This document shows positions 16,342 through 24,050 of a DNA stretch of 64,000 nt, piece by piece; within the stretch, counting starts at the first letter, position 1; each line of letters starts with the position of its first letter. A program made the translations under genes and the position numbers. Location: the NCBI RefSeq assembly GCF_016107285.1, contig NZ_RCVQ01000006.1, positions 248,001-312,000 on the forward strand, in the 5' to 3' direction. This DNA is from Roseomonas sp. KE0001 (lineage in GTDB: Bacteria > Pseudomonadota > Alphaproteobacteria > Acetobacterales > Acetobacteraceae). The notes beneath the pieces were generated by a model, which worked only from the letters and a program-made list of their open reading frames with translations, made no database searches and was not told the DNA's origin.

Positions 16342-17144
16342 TGCGGGGACGTCTGTCCGGGCTGGGCGGGTTCGTGACCTATACGATGGCCGTGCTGATC
16401 CTGCTCTTTGTGCTGGCGCCGCTGGTGGTCGTGGTCGCGCTGTCCTTCTCCGAGGCGGCCTTCGCGGTCTTCCCGCCTGTCGGCTTCACCTTCTCCTGGT
16501 ACGAGACGGTGCTGAACGATCCCGAGTTCCAGCACTCCTTCCTGGTCAGCACCCTCCTGGCGCTGGCCGCGGCGCTCACCGCCTTCGCGCTCGGCATGCC
16601 GGCGGCCTATGCGCTGGATCGCTGGCGCGTGCCGGGCGGCGGCGCCATCGAGGCGATGCTGCTCTCGCCGCTGATCCTGCCGATCCTGATCACCGGCCTG
16701 GCGCTGCTGCAGTTCATGTCGATGATGAGGATGATGGAGGCCTCGGTGAACCTCTTCATCGGCCATGTGCTGATCACGCTGCCCTATCTGATCCGCACCA
16801 TCACCGCCAGCCTGAAGCAGGTCGACCGCTCCCTGGAGGAGGCGGCGCTGACCCTCGGCGCCAGCCCCTTCACCGTCTTCTGGCGCGTCACCGTGCCGCA
16901 GATCCTGCCGGGCATCGCCGCCGGCTGCCTCTTCGCCTTCATGATCTCCTTCGACGACTTCCCGATCTCCTTCTGGCTGGCGGATGTCGAGACCATGCCG
17001 CTGCCGATCTACCTGCACAGCCTGATGGAGCGCGTCTTCGATCCCTCCGTCGCCGCCACATCGAGCCTGATGATCGTGACCGGCGTTCTCGCCGTCCTCG
17101 CCCTGGAGAAGCTCGTCGGCCTGCGCAAGGCGATGGGCGTGTGA
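16338..17144 (+). CDS. ABC transporter permease, spermidine/putrescine type (PotC-like)
   Basis: A 268-aa second permease with six predicted helices, starting with TYTMAVLILLFVLAPLVVVVALSFSE. Its EAA motif (LEEAALTLGASPFTVFWRVTVP) lies at about 173-194. It also has the DDFPISFW segment often seen in PotC-type proteins. It pairs with the preceding permease to form the channel. Its ATG overlaps the upstream stop, and a second ATG follows at once. Confidence 0.88.
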   Translation: MMRGRLSGLGGFVTYTMAVLILLFVLAPLVVVVALSFSEAAFAVFPPVGFTFSWYETVLNDPEFQHSFLVSTLLALAAALTAFALGMPAAYALDRWRVPGGGAIEAMLLSPLILPILITGLALLQFMSMMRMMEASVNLFIGHVLITLPYLIRTITASLKQVDRSLEEAALTLGASPFTVFWRVTVPQILPGIAAGCLFAFMISFDDFPISFWLADVETMPLPIYLHSLMERVFDPSVAATSSLMIVTGVLAVLALEKLVGLRKAMGV

Positions 17145-17175
17145 CCGGGAGCCCCACACCGCAACGCAAAGGACA

Positions 17176-18267
17176 ATGACCGCCATGGACGACACCGCCC
17201 CCCCGGCCGCATCCCGCCGCAGCGTCCTGCTCGGCGCCCCCGGGCTGGCCGCTCCGCTCTTCTTCGTCCGCAATGCCTGGGCCGCCGGAAAGACGGTGCA
17301 GCTCGGCACCTATCGCGGCGTGCAGGGCGAATACGTGCGGAAGCAGATCGTGCCCAAGTTCCAGCGCGACTTCGATTGCCGCGTGCTGCAGACGGAGAAC
17401 GTCACGCTCGGCAATATCGCCATCCTGCGCACGCAGAAGGCGAGCCCGGCCTATTCCGTCATGATGATGGACGACGTCGGCATCCCTATCGCCAAGGCCG
17501 AGGGGCTGATCGAGAAGCTTCCGGCCGATCGCATCCCGAACCTGGCGAAGGTCTTCCCCAACTTCCTCTACAACGACAGTCACGGCGCCGCCTTCGCGAT
17601 CTCCTCGGTGGCACCCTGGTTCAACGCGCAGATGGCGCATCCGCCGGCCAGCTTCGCTGACCTCTGGCACGAACGCTACCGCGGCCGCTACATGATGATC
17701 ACGCCGAAGCAGACGCAGAGCGTGCAGCTTCTGGTGATGGCCGCCTCGCTGGCCACCGGCAAGCCGGTGCTGGAGGCGCAATACGAGCTGGAGAAGGGCT
17801 GGGACAAGATGGCCGAGCTCAGGCCCAACGTGCAGACCATCTACGAGATCGTCGGTGCCGTCGCCCTGCAGATCCAGCAGGGCCAGGGCGACATCGCCGG
17901 CCCGGACTTCTCCAAATCGGTGCTTCCCTATGTCGCCCGCCGCGCGCCGCTGCGCCTGATGGAGCCGGCCGAGGGCTCCTTCGCCGGGGTCAACTGCCTG
18001 ACCCTGGTGAAGGATGCGCCGGAGCCCGATCTGGGTGCCGCGCTGATCGACCGCATCCTCTCGCCCGAGGCGCAGAAAGGGTTGGCGGAGGCGACCTATG
18101 CCGCCCCTGCCGTCACCGGCATCGAACTGAACAGGGATGTCGCGGCGGTGGCGCCCTATCCGGAAAGCCGCATGCGTGACCTGAAGCTCTATGTGCTGGA
18201 CTGGGATCACATCAATCCGCAGCGCAGCGCGATTGTCGACCGCTTCAATCAGATCTTCGGAGGCTGA
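17176..18267 (+). CDS. ABC transporter substrate-binding protein, polyamine type
   Basis: A 363-aa periplasmic binding protein with a Tat-like leader (SRRSVLLGAPGLAAPLFFV, twin Arg at residues 14-15) and cleavage probably after AWA. The mature part has the PotD/PotF-like layout (VQLGTYRGVQGEYVRKQI, ASFADLWHERYRGRYMM). It delivers ligand to the adjacent permeases. AAAGGA is only 2 nt from ATG 17176 but 11 nt from the in-frame ATG at 17185, so the true start may be the second; both keep the leader. Confidence 0.87.
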   Translation: MTAMDDTAPPAASRRSVLLGAPGLAAPLFFVRNAWAAGKTVQLGTYRGVQGEYVRKQIVPKFQRDFDCRVLQTENVTLGNIAILRTQKASPAYSVMMMDDVGIPIAKAEGLIEKLPADRIPNLAKVFPNFLYNDSHGAAFAISSVAPWFNAQMAHPPASFADLWHERYRGRYMMITPKQTQSVQLLVMAASLATGKPVLEAQYELEKGWDKMAELRPNVQTIYEIVGAVALQIQQGQGDIAGPDFSKSVLPYVARRAPLRLMEPAEGSFAGVNCLTLVKDAPEPDLGAALIDRILSPEAQKGLAEATYAAPAVTGIELNRDVAAVAPYPESRMRDLKLYVLDWDHINPQRSAIVDRFNQIFGG

Positions 18268-18271
18268 GACC

Positions 18272-19366
18272 GTGACCGCCAATCCAACCGACCTGGCGCT
18301 GTCCGGCCTGACCAAGTCCTTCGGCGGCACGCTGGCGGTGGACAATGTGACGCTGCGCATCTCCGCCGGCGAGATGGTGGCGCTGCTTGGACCCAGCGGC
18401 TGCGGCAAGACGACAACGCTGCGCATGGTGGCCGGCCTGGTCCAGCCGACATCGGGCGACGTGCTGATCGACGGCTACCGTGTCACGCATATCCCGGTGC
18501 ATCGCCGGAACATCGGCATGCTGTTCCAGAACTACGCGCTGTTCCCACATCTGACGGTGGCGCAGAACGTCGCCTTCGGTCTGCAGATGCGGCGGGTGTC
18601 ACGGGCCGAAGTGGCCTCGCGTGTTACCACGGCCCTGCGCCTGGTGCAGCTCGACCCCTTCGCCGAGCGCCTGCCCTCGGCGCTTTCGGGTGGGCAGCAG
18701 CAGCGCGTGGCGCTGGCGCGCGCCATCGTCATCGAACCCTCCCTGCTGCTGCTCGACGAGCCGCTCGGGGCCCTCGACAAGAGCCTGCGCGAGGCCATGC
18801 AGGGCGAGATCCGTGCCATCCAGAAGCGCCTGGGCATCACCGCCGTCATGGTGACGCATGACCAGGAAGAGGCCATGACCATGGCCGACCGCATCGTGGT
18901 GATGCGTGGCGGTGTGCTGGAGCAGGTCGGCACGCCGGAGGAGGTCTACAGCCACCCGGCAAACCGCTTCGTCGCAGGCTTTCTCGGCGCCTCCAACTTC
19001 CTGCGCGGCAGCGCGCTGGGCCGGGAGGGCGGCGAAGTCGTGATGCGGCTCGACGGCGGCGGGCTGGCGCGGGTGCGCGCCGGCGCGGGCCCCGGCGGAC
19101 CGCTGATCGCCATCCGTCCGGAGGCCGTTCGCCTGCAGCCGGCTTCCGCCGAGGCGCCGGTCGAGAACGGCATCCCGGGGACCGTCGAGCAGGTTCGCTA
19201 TCGTGGCCAGTCCACGCATATCCACCTGCGGCTCGACGATGGCGAATCTTTCCTGGCCTATCTCTCCAATGGCGACGAGGCGGTGCCGCGGCAGGGGTTC
19301 CGCCCCGGTGACCGCATGCTCGCCAGCTGGTCCAGCGCCAGTGCCACCATGATCGCCGACGCCTGA
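18272..19366 (+). CDS. ABC transporter ATP-binding protein (PotA-like)
   Basis: A 364-aa ATPase with Walker A GPSGCGKTT (~38-46), Q-loop NYALFPH, signature LSGGQQQRVALARA (~136-149), Walker B LLLLDEPLGALD (~157-168) and H-loop MVTHDQEEAMTM. The C-terminal ~100 residues form a TOBE-type domain (LIAIRPEAVRLQ), usual for polyamine and iron importers. GTG 18272 has GGAGG about 8 nt upstream. It is the last component of the four-gene importer. Confidence 0.9.
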   Translation: MTANPTDLALSGLTKSFGGTLAVDNVTLRISAGEMVALLGPSGCGKTTTLRMVAGLVQPTSGDVLIDGYRVTHIPVHRRNIGMLFQNYALFPHLTVAQNVAFGLQMRRVSRAEVASRVTTALRLVQLDPFAERLPSALSGGQQQRVALARAIVIEPSLLLLDEPLGALDKSLREAMQGEIRAIQKRLGITAVMVTHDQEEAMTMADRIVVMRGGVLEQVGTPEEVYSHPANRFVAGFLGASNFLRGSALGREGGEVVMRLDGGGLARVRAGAGPGGPLIAIRPEAVRLQPASAEAPVENGIPGTVEQVRYRGQSTHIHLRLDDGESFLAYLSNGDEAVPRQGFRPGDRMLASWSSASATMIADA

Positions 19367-19399
19367 ACCGGACCGCTCCGGGAAGCGCCCAGAACAACC

Positions 19400-20839
19400 A
19401 TGATCCCCCTTGTGAACGGGGAGGACGGGCTGCCACTCCCGCGCCGCCTCCTCGCCATTCTCACCATGGCCTGCGCCGTGACCCTGAGCGGCCTCGGCAC
19501 CAGCATCGTCAACCTGGCGCTGCCGGAGATCGCCCGGGACCTCGGCGCCAGCCCCAGCGGCTCGACCTGGCTGGTCAGCGGCTACCAGCTCGCCATGGCG
19601 GTCTGCCTGCTGCCCTTCGCCGCGCTGGGCGAGATCCATGGCTATCGCCGAGTCTATCTCGCCGGACTCGTGGTCTTCCTGATCGCCTCGACCGGCGCGG
19701 CGCTGTCCGGCTCGCTGGCGGCGCTCGTGGTCTGGCGCATCGCCCAGGGCGTGGGCGCGGCGGGTATCCTCAGCGTCAACATCGCCATCCTGCGTTTCGT
19801 TTATCCCGCCGCGCACCTCGGCCGGGGCATCGGCGTCAATGCGGTGATCGCCGGCGTGTCGATGACGGCAGGCCCGCCGGTCGGCGCCCTGTTGCTGGAA
19901 CTCGGCGGCTGGCCGCTGCTCTTCGTGGTCAATGTGCCGCTGGGCAGCGCGGCGCTTTTGCTGGCGCTGCGCTCGGTGCCGCGCACGCCTCTGGCCGCGC
20001 ATCGCTTCGACCTCGGCGGCGGCGCCTGCAGCGCGGGCATGCTCGGCCTGTTCCTGACGGCGGCGAACGGACTGGCGCATGGCTATCCGGCCTGGCTGAC
20101 GGTCGGTGCCCTGGCGTTGAGCGCGGCCGCCGGCGCCAGGCTGCTGTTGCGCCGCCAGGGCGTGGCGCCGCCCGTCATGCCGCTCGACCTGCTGCGGATT
20201 CCGCTGTTCCGCCTCTCGGTGCTGACCTCTGTCCTATCCTTCGCGGCGCAGATGCTGGCCCTTGTCGTGCTGCCCTTCCACCTGGAGCGGCTGACCGGCA
20301 TGAACGCCGCCCGATTGGGCATCGAACTGGCCATCTGGCCGGCCTGCACCATGGCCATCGCCGTGGTGGCGGGCCACCTCGCGGACCGCTTTTCCGCCGC
20401 CATCCTGGGCACGGCGGGTCTGGCGGTGCTCGCCGCCGGGCTGCTGGCCCTCGCCGGCATGACGGCGGAGACGGGGACGGTCGGCATCGCGTGGCGCATG
20501 GCGCTCTGCGGCCTGGGCTTCGGCCTGTTCCAGTCGCCCAACAACCGCGTCCTGATGGCGACCGCGCCCCGGGCACGCAGCGGGGCGGCGAGCGGCATGC
20601 TCGGCACCGCCCGGCTGGTGGGGCAGTCCTTGGGCGGCACGCTGGCGGCGGTCGCGCTGGCCGCCCCCGTCGCGCTCGCGCTGGAGATCTCGCTGGCCCT
20701 CGGCGCCGCCATCGCGCTGTGCGCGGCCCTGGCGAGTGCCTCCCGGCTCACCATGCGCCACGCCGCGCCGAAGCAGGCCTCCGCGGCGGCGGTAACCGAA
20801 GCCGGAATCGGCGGTGCTGAACAGAGGAGCAGTCCGTGA
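19400..20839 (+). CDS. MFS transporter, DHA2 (14-helix) drug:H+ antiporter type
   Basis: This 479-aa protein has about 14 hydrophobic helices. It shows the DHA-type motif GTSIVNLALPEIARDLGASP at ~32-51 and WLVSGYQLAMAVCLLPFAALGE with the following GYRRVYLAG (motif A region) at ~56-90. Motif C-like GPPVGALLLE lies at ~155. The C-terminal tail is Ala-rich. It could export a pathway product or toxic analogue; neighbours give no proof. The start is preceded only by a distant GGGAAG. The stop overlaps the next start, so it is co-translated with the dehydrogenase. Confidence 0.85.
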   Translation: MIPLVNGEDGLPLPRRLLAILTMACAVTLSGLGTSIVNLALPEIARDLGASPSGSTWLVSGYQLAMAVCLLPFAALGEIHGYRRVYLAGLVVFLIASTGAALSGSLAALVVWRIAQGVGAAGILSVNIAILRFVYPAAHLGRGIGVNAVIAGVSMTAGPPVGALLLELGGWPLLFVVNVPLGSAALLLALRSVPRTPLAAHRFDLGGGACSAGMLGLFLTAANGLAHGYPAWLTVGALALSAAAGARLLLRRQGVAPPVMPLDLLRIPLFRLSVLTSVLSFAAQMLALVVLPFHLERLTGMNAARLGIELAIWPACTMAIAVVAGHLADRFSAAILGTAGLAVLAAGLLALAGMTAETGTVGIAWRMALCGLGFGLFQSPNNRVLMATAPRARSGAASGMLGTARLVGQSLGGTLAAVALAAPVALALEISLALGAAIALCAALASASRLTMRHAAPKQASAAAVTEAGIGGAEQRSSP

Positions 20840-21786
20840 TGACGATCGACATCCTGTTGCGATCGACCTCGCCGGTCATCCAGGCGGCGCTCGAGGCGGA
20901 AGGTTTCCGCCTGCATCGCATGGCGCCCGGCGAGGCGCCGCCACCCGCCCCGGTGCGCGAGGAGGTTCGCGTCGCCGTGACGACCGGCTTCATCGGCCTC
21001 GACCGCGAGGTCATCGCCGGCCTGCCACGCCTGGAACTGATCTGCTGCAGCGGCACGGGCTACGAGAATGTCGATGTGCGGGCGGCGCTGGAGCGCGGCG
21101 TGACGGTGACGCACGGCTCCGGCCTGAATGCTTCGGCCGTCGCCGATCATGCCATGGCCATGCTGCTCGCCCTGATGCGCGATCTCGGCGGCTTCGACCG
21201 CGCCCTGCGCGAGGGGCGCTGGCGCGAGGCGCTGCAGGCCCGGCCGATTCCCGGCGGCAAGCGCCTGGGGCTGGTCGGCCTTGGCGCGATCGGGGAGCGG
21301 ATCGCGCGGCGGGCGGAGGCGTTCGAGATGACGATCGCCTATCATAAGCGCCAGCCGCGGGCGGATGTCCCCTGGCGCTTCGTGCCCACCCTGCTGGACC
21401 TGGCTCGGGAGGCCGACATCCTCGTCATCGCCGCGCCCGGCGGCGCGGCCACCTGGCACATCGTCGGCCGCGAGGTGCTGCAGGCCCTGGGGCCGCGGGG
21501 CTTCCTGGTGAATGTCGGCCGCGGCAGCGTGGTCGATACCGCGGCGCTGGTCGAGGCGCTGGCGGCCCGGACCATCCAGGGCGCCGCGCTCGACGTCTTC
21601 GAGGATGAACCGCATGTGCCGCGGGCCCTTCTGGATGCGCCCAACCTGCTGCTGTCGCCGCATGTCGCCTCCTGGGCGCCCGAGATCCTGGAGGCCTCGG
21701 CCGATCTCGTGCGGCGGAACATCCTGCGCTTCCTCGCCGGTGAGCCCGTTCTGACGCCCGTGCCGGAGATGACGGCGGGACGCTGA
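20839..21786 (+). CDS. D-2-hydroxyacid dehydrogenase (NAD(P)-dependent)
   Basis: A 315-aa member of the D-isomer 2-hydroxyacid dehydrogenase family. The NAD motif GLVGLGAIGERIA (~144-156) is followed by the catalytic set Arg228 (NVGRGSVVD), Glu257 (DVFEDEP) and His275 (LLLSPHVASWAPE). It interconverts a 2-oxoacid and a D-2-hydroxyacid in the cytoplasm. As the last gene of the pxp operon it may act on the 2-oxoacid produced by the aminotransferase gene at the operon's head; that is inference. ATG 20839 overlaps the MFS stop; a GTG at 20836 is the alternative. Confidence 0.87.
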   Translation: MTIDILLRSTSPVIQAALEAEGFRLHRMAPGEAPPPAPVREEVRVAVTTGFIGLDREVIAGLPRLELICCSGTGYENVDVRAALERGVTVTHGSGLNASAVADHAMAMLLALMRDLGGFDRALREGRWREALQARPIPGGKRLGLVGLGAIGERIARRAEAFEMTIAYHKRQPRADVPWRFVPTLLDLAREADILVIAAPGGAATWHIVGREVLQALGPRGFLVNVGRGSVVDTAALVEALAARTIQGAALDVFEDEPHVPRALLDAPNLLLSPHVASWAPEILEASADLVRRNILRFLAGEPVLTPVPEMTAGR

Positions 21787-21915
21787 ACGGTCGCGCGGGG
21801 GCCTGACGCCCGCTTCGGACGCGAAGATCCGATGCCCGCAGGGATCGCTGTCCGCGAACCTTTCCGGCGTGGCAGCGGCGCCGACCTAGACCGGATCAGG
21901 CCCCGCCAGCGCCAA

Positions 21916-22827
21916 CTATGCCGAGGGGCGCCGCGCCGCCGCCATGGCCTGTCCCATCACCCAGTCGCGGAAGGCGCGCAGCGTAGGGATGTCTTCCGCC
22001 GCCTCGGGATAGGCCAGGCAATAGGCCGCCTCGCCGCCGAGCGTCTGCCGGAACGGCGTCGCCAGCCGCCCGGCGCCGATCTCCTGCTGCACCAGGAAGC
22101 GCGGCAGCAGGGCGACGCCGAGGCCGGCGGCGCAGGCCTCGGCCACCATGGCCGTGTGCTGCATCAGCGGGCCGCGCAGCCCGTCCATGCCTTTCACCCC
22201 CGCCTGGTCCAGCCATTCCACCCATCCGCGCGGGCGCGTGGTCTGCTGGATCAGGATCTCCCGCCCCAGGTCGGCCGGCGCGCGCAACCGCGCCGCGATG
22301 GCCGGCGTGCAGACGGGCAGGCGGGCATCCGGCATCAGAGGGTGCCGCCGGATGCCAGGAACGGCCTCCTCGGACATCATGATGGCGGCATCCACATCCT
22401 CCGCCGCGAAGTCCATCGGCGCCAGGCGCGTGGTGTAGTTCATGAAGTTCAGCAGCACGCCCGGATAGGCGGTGCGGAAGGCGGGCAGGCGCGGCGTCAG
22501 CCAGCGCGTGCCGAAGGTGGGCGAGACGGCGAGGTTCAGCGTGCCGCCCGTGCCGCGATGCGCCAGCAGGTCGCGCGTCGCGCCTTCCAGCCGGGCGAGG
22601 CTGACGCGCACGCGCGGGGCATAGGCGTTGCCGGCCGGGGTCAGCACCAAGCGCTGGCGGACCCGCTGGAAGAGCCGCAATCCCAGCAGCGCCTCGAGCC
22701 CCGCGAGCTGTCGGCTGACCGCGCTTTGCGTCAGCCGCAGTTCCTCGGCGGCGCGGGAGACGCTGAGATGGCGGGCGCAGGCCTCGAAGGCCTGCAGCGC
22801 GGCGGTCGGCGGGACATGGCGTCGCAT
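21916..22827 (-). CDS. LysR-type regulator (GcvA-like)
   Basis: A 303-aa LysR protein with the N-terminal HTH (HLSVSRAAEELRLTQSAVSRQ, ~20-40; LFQRVRQRLVLTPAG). Its effector domain resembles GcvA-type regulators (LNLAVSPTFGTRWLTPRLPAF). It is divergent from the Bug/hydantoinase genes at 23031-27763 and is their likely regulator. The 203-bp divergent gap (22828-23030) contains the AT-rich ATTCCATTCCGTCATG next to its start. No strong ribosome-binding site precedes the start at 22827. Confidence 0.88.
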   Translation of the reverse strand: MRRHVPPTAALQAFEACARHLSVSRAAEELRLTQSAVSRQLAGLEALLGLRLFQRVRQRLVLTPAGNAYAPRVRVSLARLEGATRDLLAHRGTGGTLNLAVSPTFGTRWLTPRLPAFRTAYPGVLLNFMNYTTRLAPMDFAAEDVDAAIMMSEEAVPGIRRHPLMPDARLPVCTPAIAARLRAPADLGREILIQQTTRPRGWVEWLDQAGVKGMDGLRGPLMQHTAMVAEACAAGLGVALLPRFLVQQEIGAGRLATPFRQTLGGEAAYCLAYPEAAEDIPTLRAFRDWVMGQAMAAARRPSA

Positions 22828-23030
22828 CGCCGGAGTTTATTCCATTCCGTCATGAGCGCATGCCGGAGTTTCAGTTGCCGGAGAGCCCGATCCTGTCGAA
22901 CCTGCGAGGCGACCGGATGCGCGGCGCCAGAACGGCACCGCCGCGACGGGAAGCGGACCGCTCGGACACTGGACCGCGCGGCCGGGGAAGATCTCGCCAG
23001 CTCGCTCGCCATGCCCATGGAGTGAGGTCG

Positions 23031-24014
23031 ATGCCGTTCGTCCACCTTCCGCGCCGCGCCCTCGCCGGCGCCGCCGCGGCCACCGCGCTGTCTCCGCCGC
23101 TCGCCAGGGCCTCCTGGGCGCCACCCCGCCCCATCCAGGTGCTGGTGGGCTATCCCCCTGGCGGCGCGGTGGACATCCTGATCCGCGTGGTGGCGGAGGG
23201 GGCCCAGCGCCTGCGTGGCGTGCAGATCGTGCCGGAGACCCGCAGTGGCGCCTATGGCTTCATCGCGGCGCAGACGGCCGCCCGCGCGGCGCCGGATGGC
23301 GCCACGCTCTGCAGCGCCATCATGGGCATGATGAGCGTGCTGCCCGCCATCCCCGGCATTCCCGTGCCGCTCGACCTCGACCGCGAGCTGACGCCGGTGG
23401 TGGCGCTCGCCGGCACGCCGATGGCGCTGGTGGCGCGGCCGGACGCGCCCTTCGCCGATATCGACGGGCTGATCGAGTATGCGCGGTCGCGCAAGGGCGC
23501 GGCGACCTATGCCTCCTCCGGCAACGGCTCCATCAACCATCTTGGCGGTGCCCTGTTCTGCGGCGCGACCGGCGTGGAGATGACGCATGTGCCCTATCGC
23601 GGCGGCGCGCCGGCGACGCTCGATGTCTCCGCCGGCCGGATCGACATGATGGTCGCCAATGTCGCCGAGGTGGCGCAGCAGATCGCCGCCGACCAGCTCA
23701 AGGGCCTGGGCGTGACGGCCAGGGAGCCGACGCCGCTGGCGCCGCAGCTCGCCCCGCTGGCCGGCCGCATCCCGGCGATGGAGATCAACAACTGGTTCGG
23801 ACTGGCCGGTCCGGCGAACCTGCCGGCCGAGATCCGCGGCGGGCTCGGCCAGATGTTCCGCGACGTCGTCCATGACCCGCAGACAGCCAGGATCCTCGTC
23901 GAGCGCGGCCTGCTCCCGCTCGGCGAGTTCGGCGAAGCCTTCAGCCAGCGCATCCTGCAGGACCGAGAGCGCTGGAAGAAGGTCGTGCAGGCCAACAACA
24001 TCCGCGGGGACTGA
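23031..24014 (+). CDS. Bug-family tripartite tricarboxylate transporter substrate-binding protein
   Basis: A 327-aa periplasmic protein with a leader (RRALAGAAAATALSPPLARA). It shows the Bug signatures PIQVLVGYPPGGAVDILIRV (~35-54), a Gly-Ala-Asn-like ligand segment (SGAYGFIAAQTAARAAPDG), HVPYRGGAPATLDVSAGRID (~186-205) and a C-terminal GLPAEIR-type segment. Such proteins bind carboxylates with high affinity and normally serve TctAB, which is absent from this window. Directly upstream of hyuA/hyuB, it probably binds their substrate. ATG 23031 is preferred; an in-frame extension to 22860 has no leader-like sequence. Confidence 0.88.
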   Translation: MPFVHLPRRALAGAAAATALSPPLARASWAPPRPIQVLVGYPPGGAVDILIRVVAEGAQRLRGVQIVPETRSGAYGFIAAQTAARAAPDGATLCSAIMGMMSVLPAIPGIPVPLDLDRELTPVVALAGTPMALVARPDAPFADIDGLIEYARSRKGAATYASSGNGSINHLGGALFCGATGVEMTHVPYRGGAPATLDVSAGRIDMMVANVAEVAQQIAADQLKGLGVTAREPTPLAPQLAPLAGRIPAMEINNWFGLAGPANLPAEIRGGLGQMFRDVVHDPQTARILVERGLLPLGEFGEAFSQRILQDRERWKKVVQANNIRGD

Positions 24015-24050
24015 CCTCCGCCCCGGCTCCGCGCGTATCCAGGAAAGACC

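Noticed and set aside
22860-23030. In-frame N-terminal extension of the Bug gene
   Set aside because: The 57 extra residues are Arg-rich without leader features; the normal signal peptide starts at 23031.
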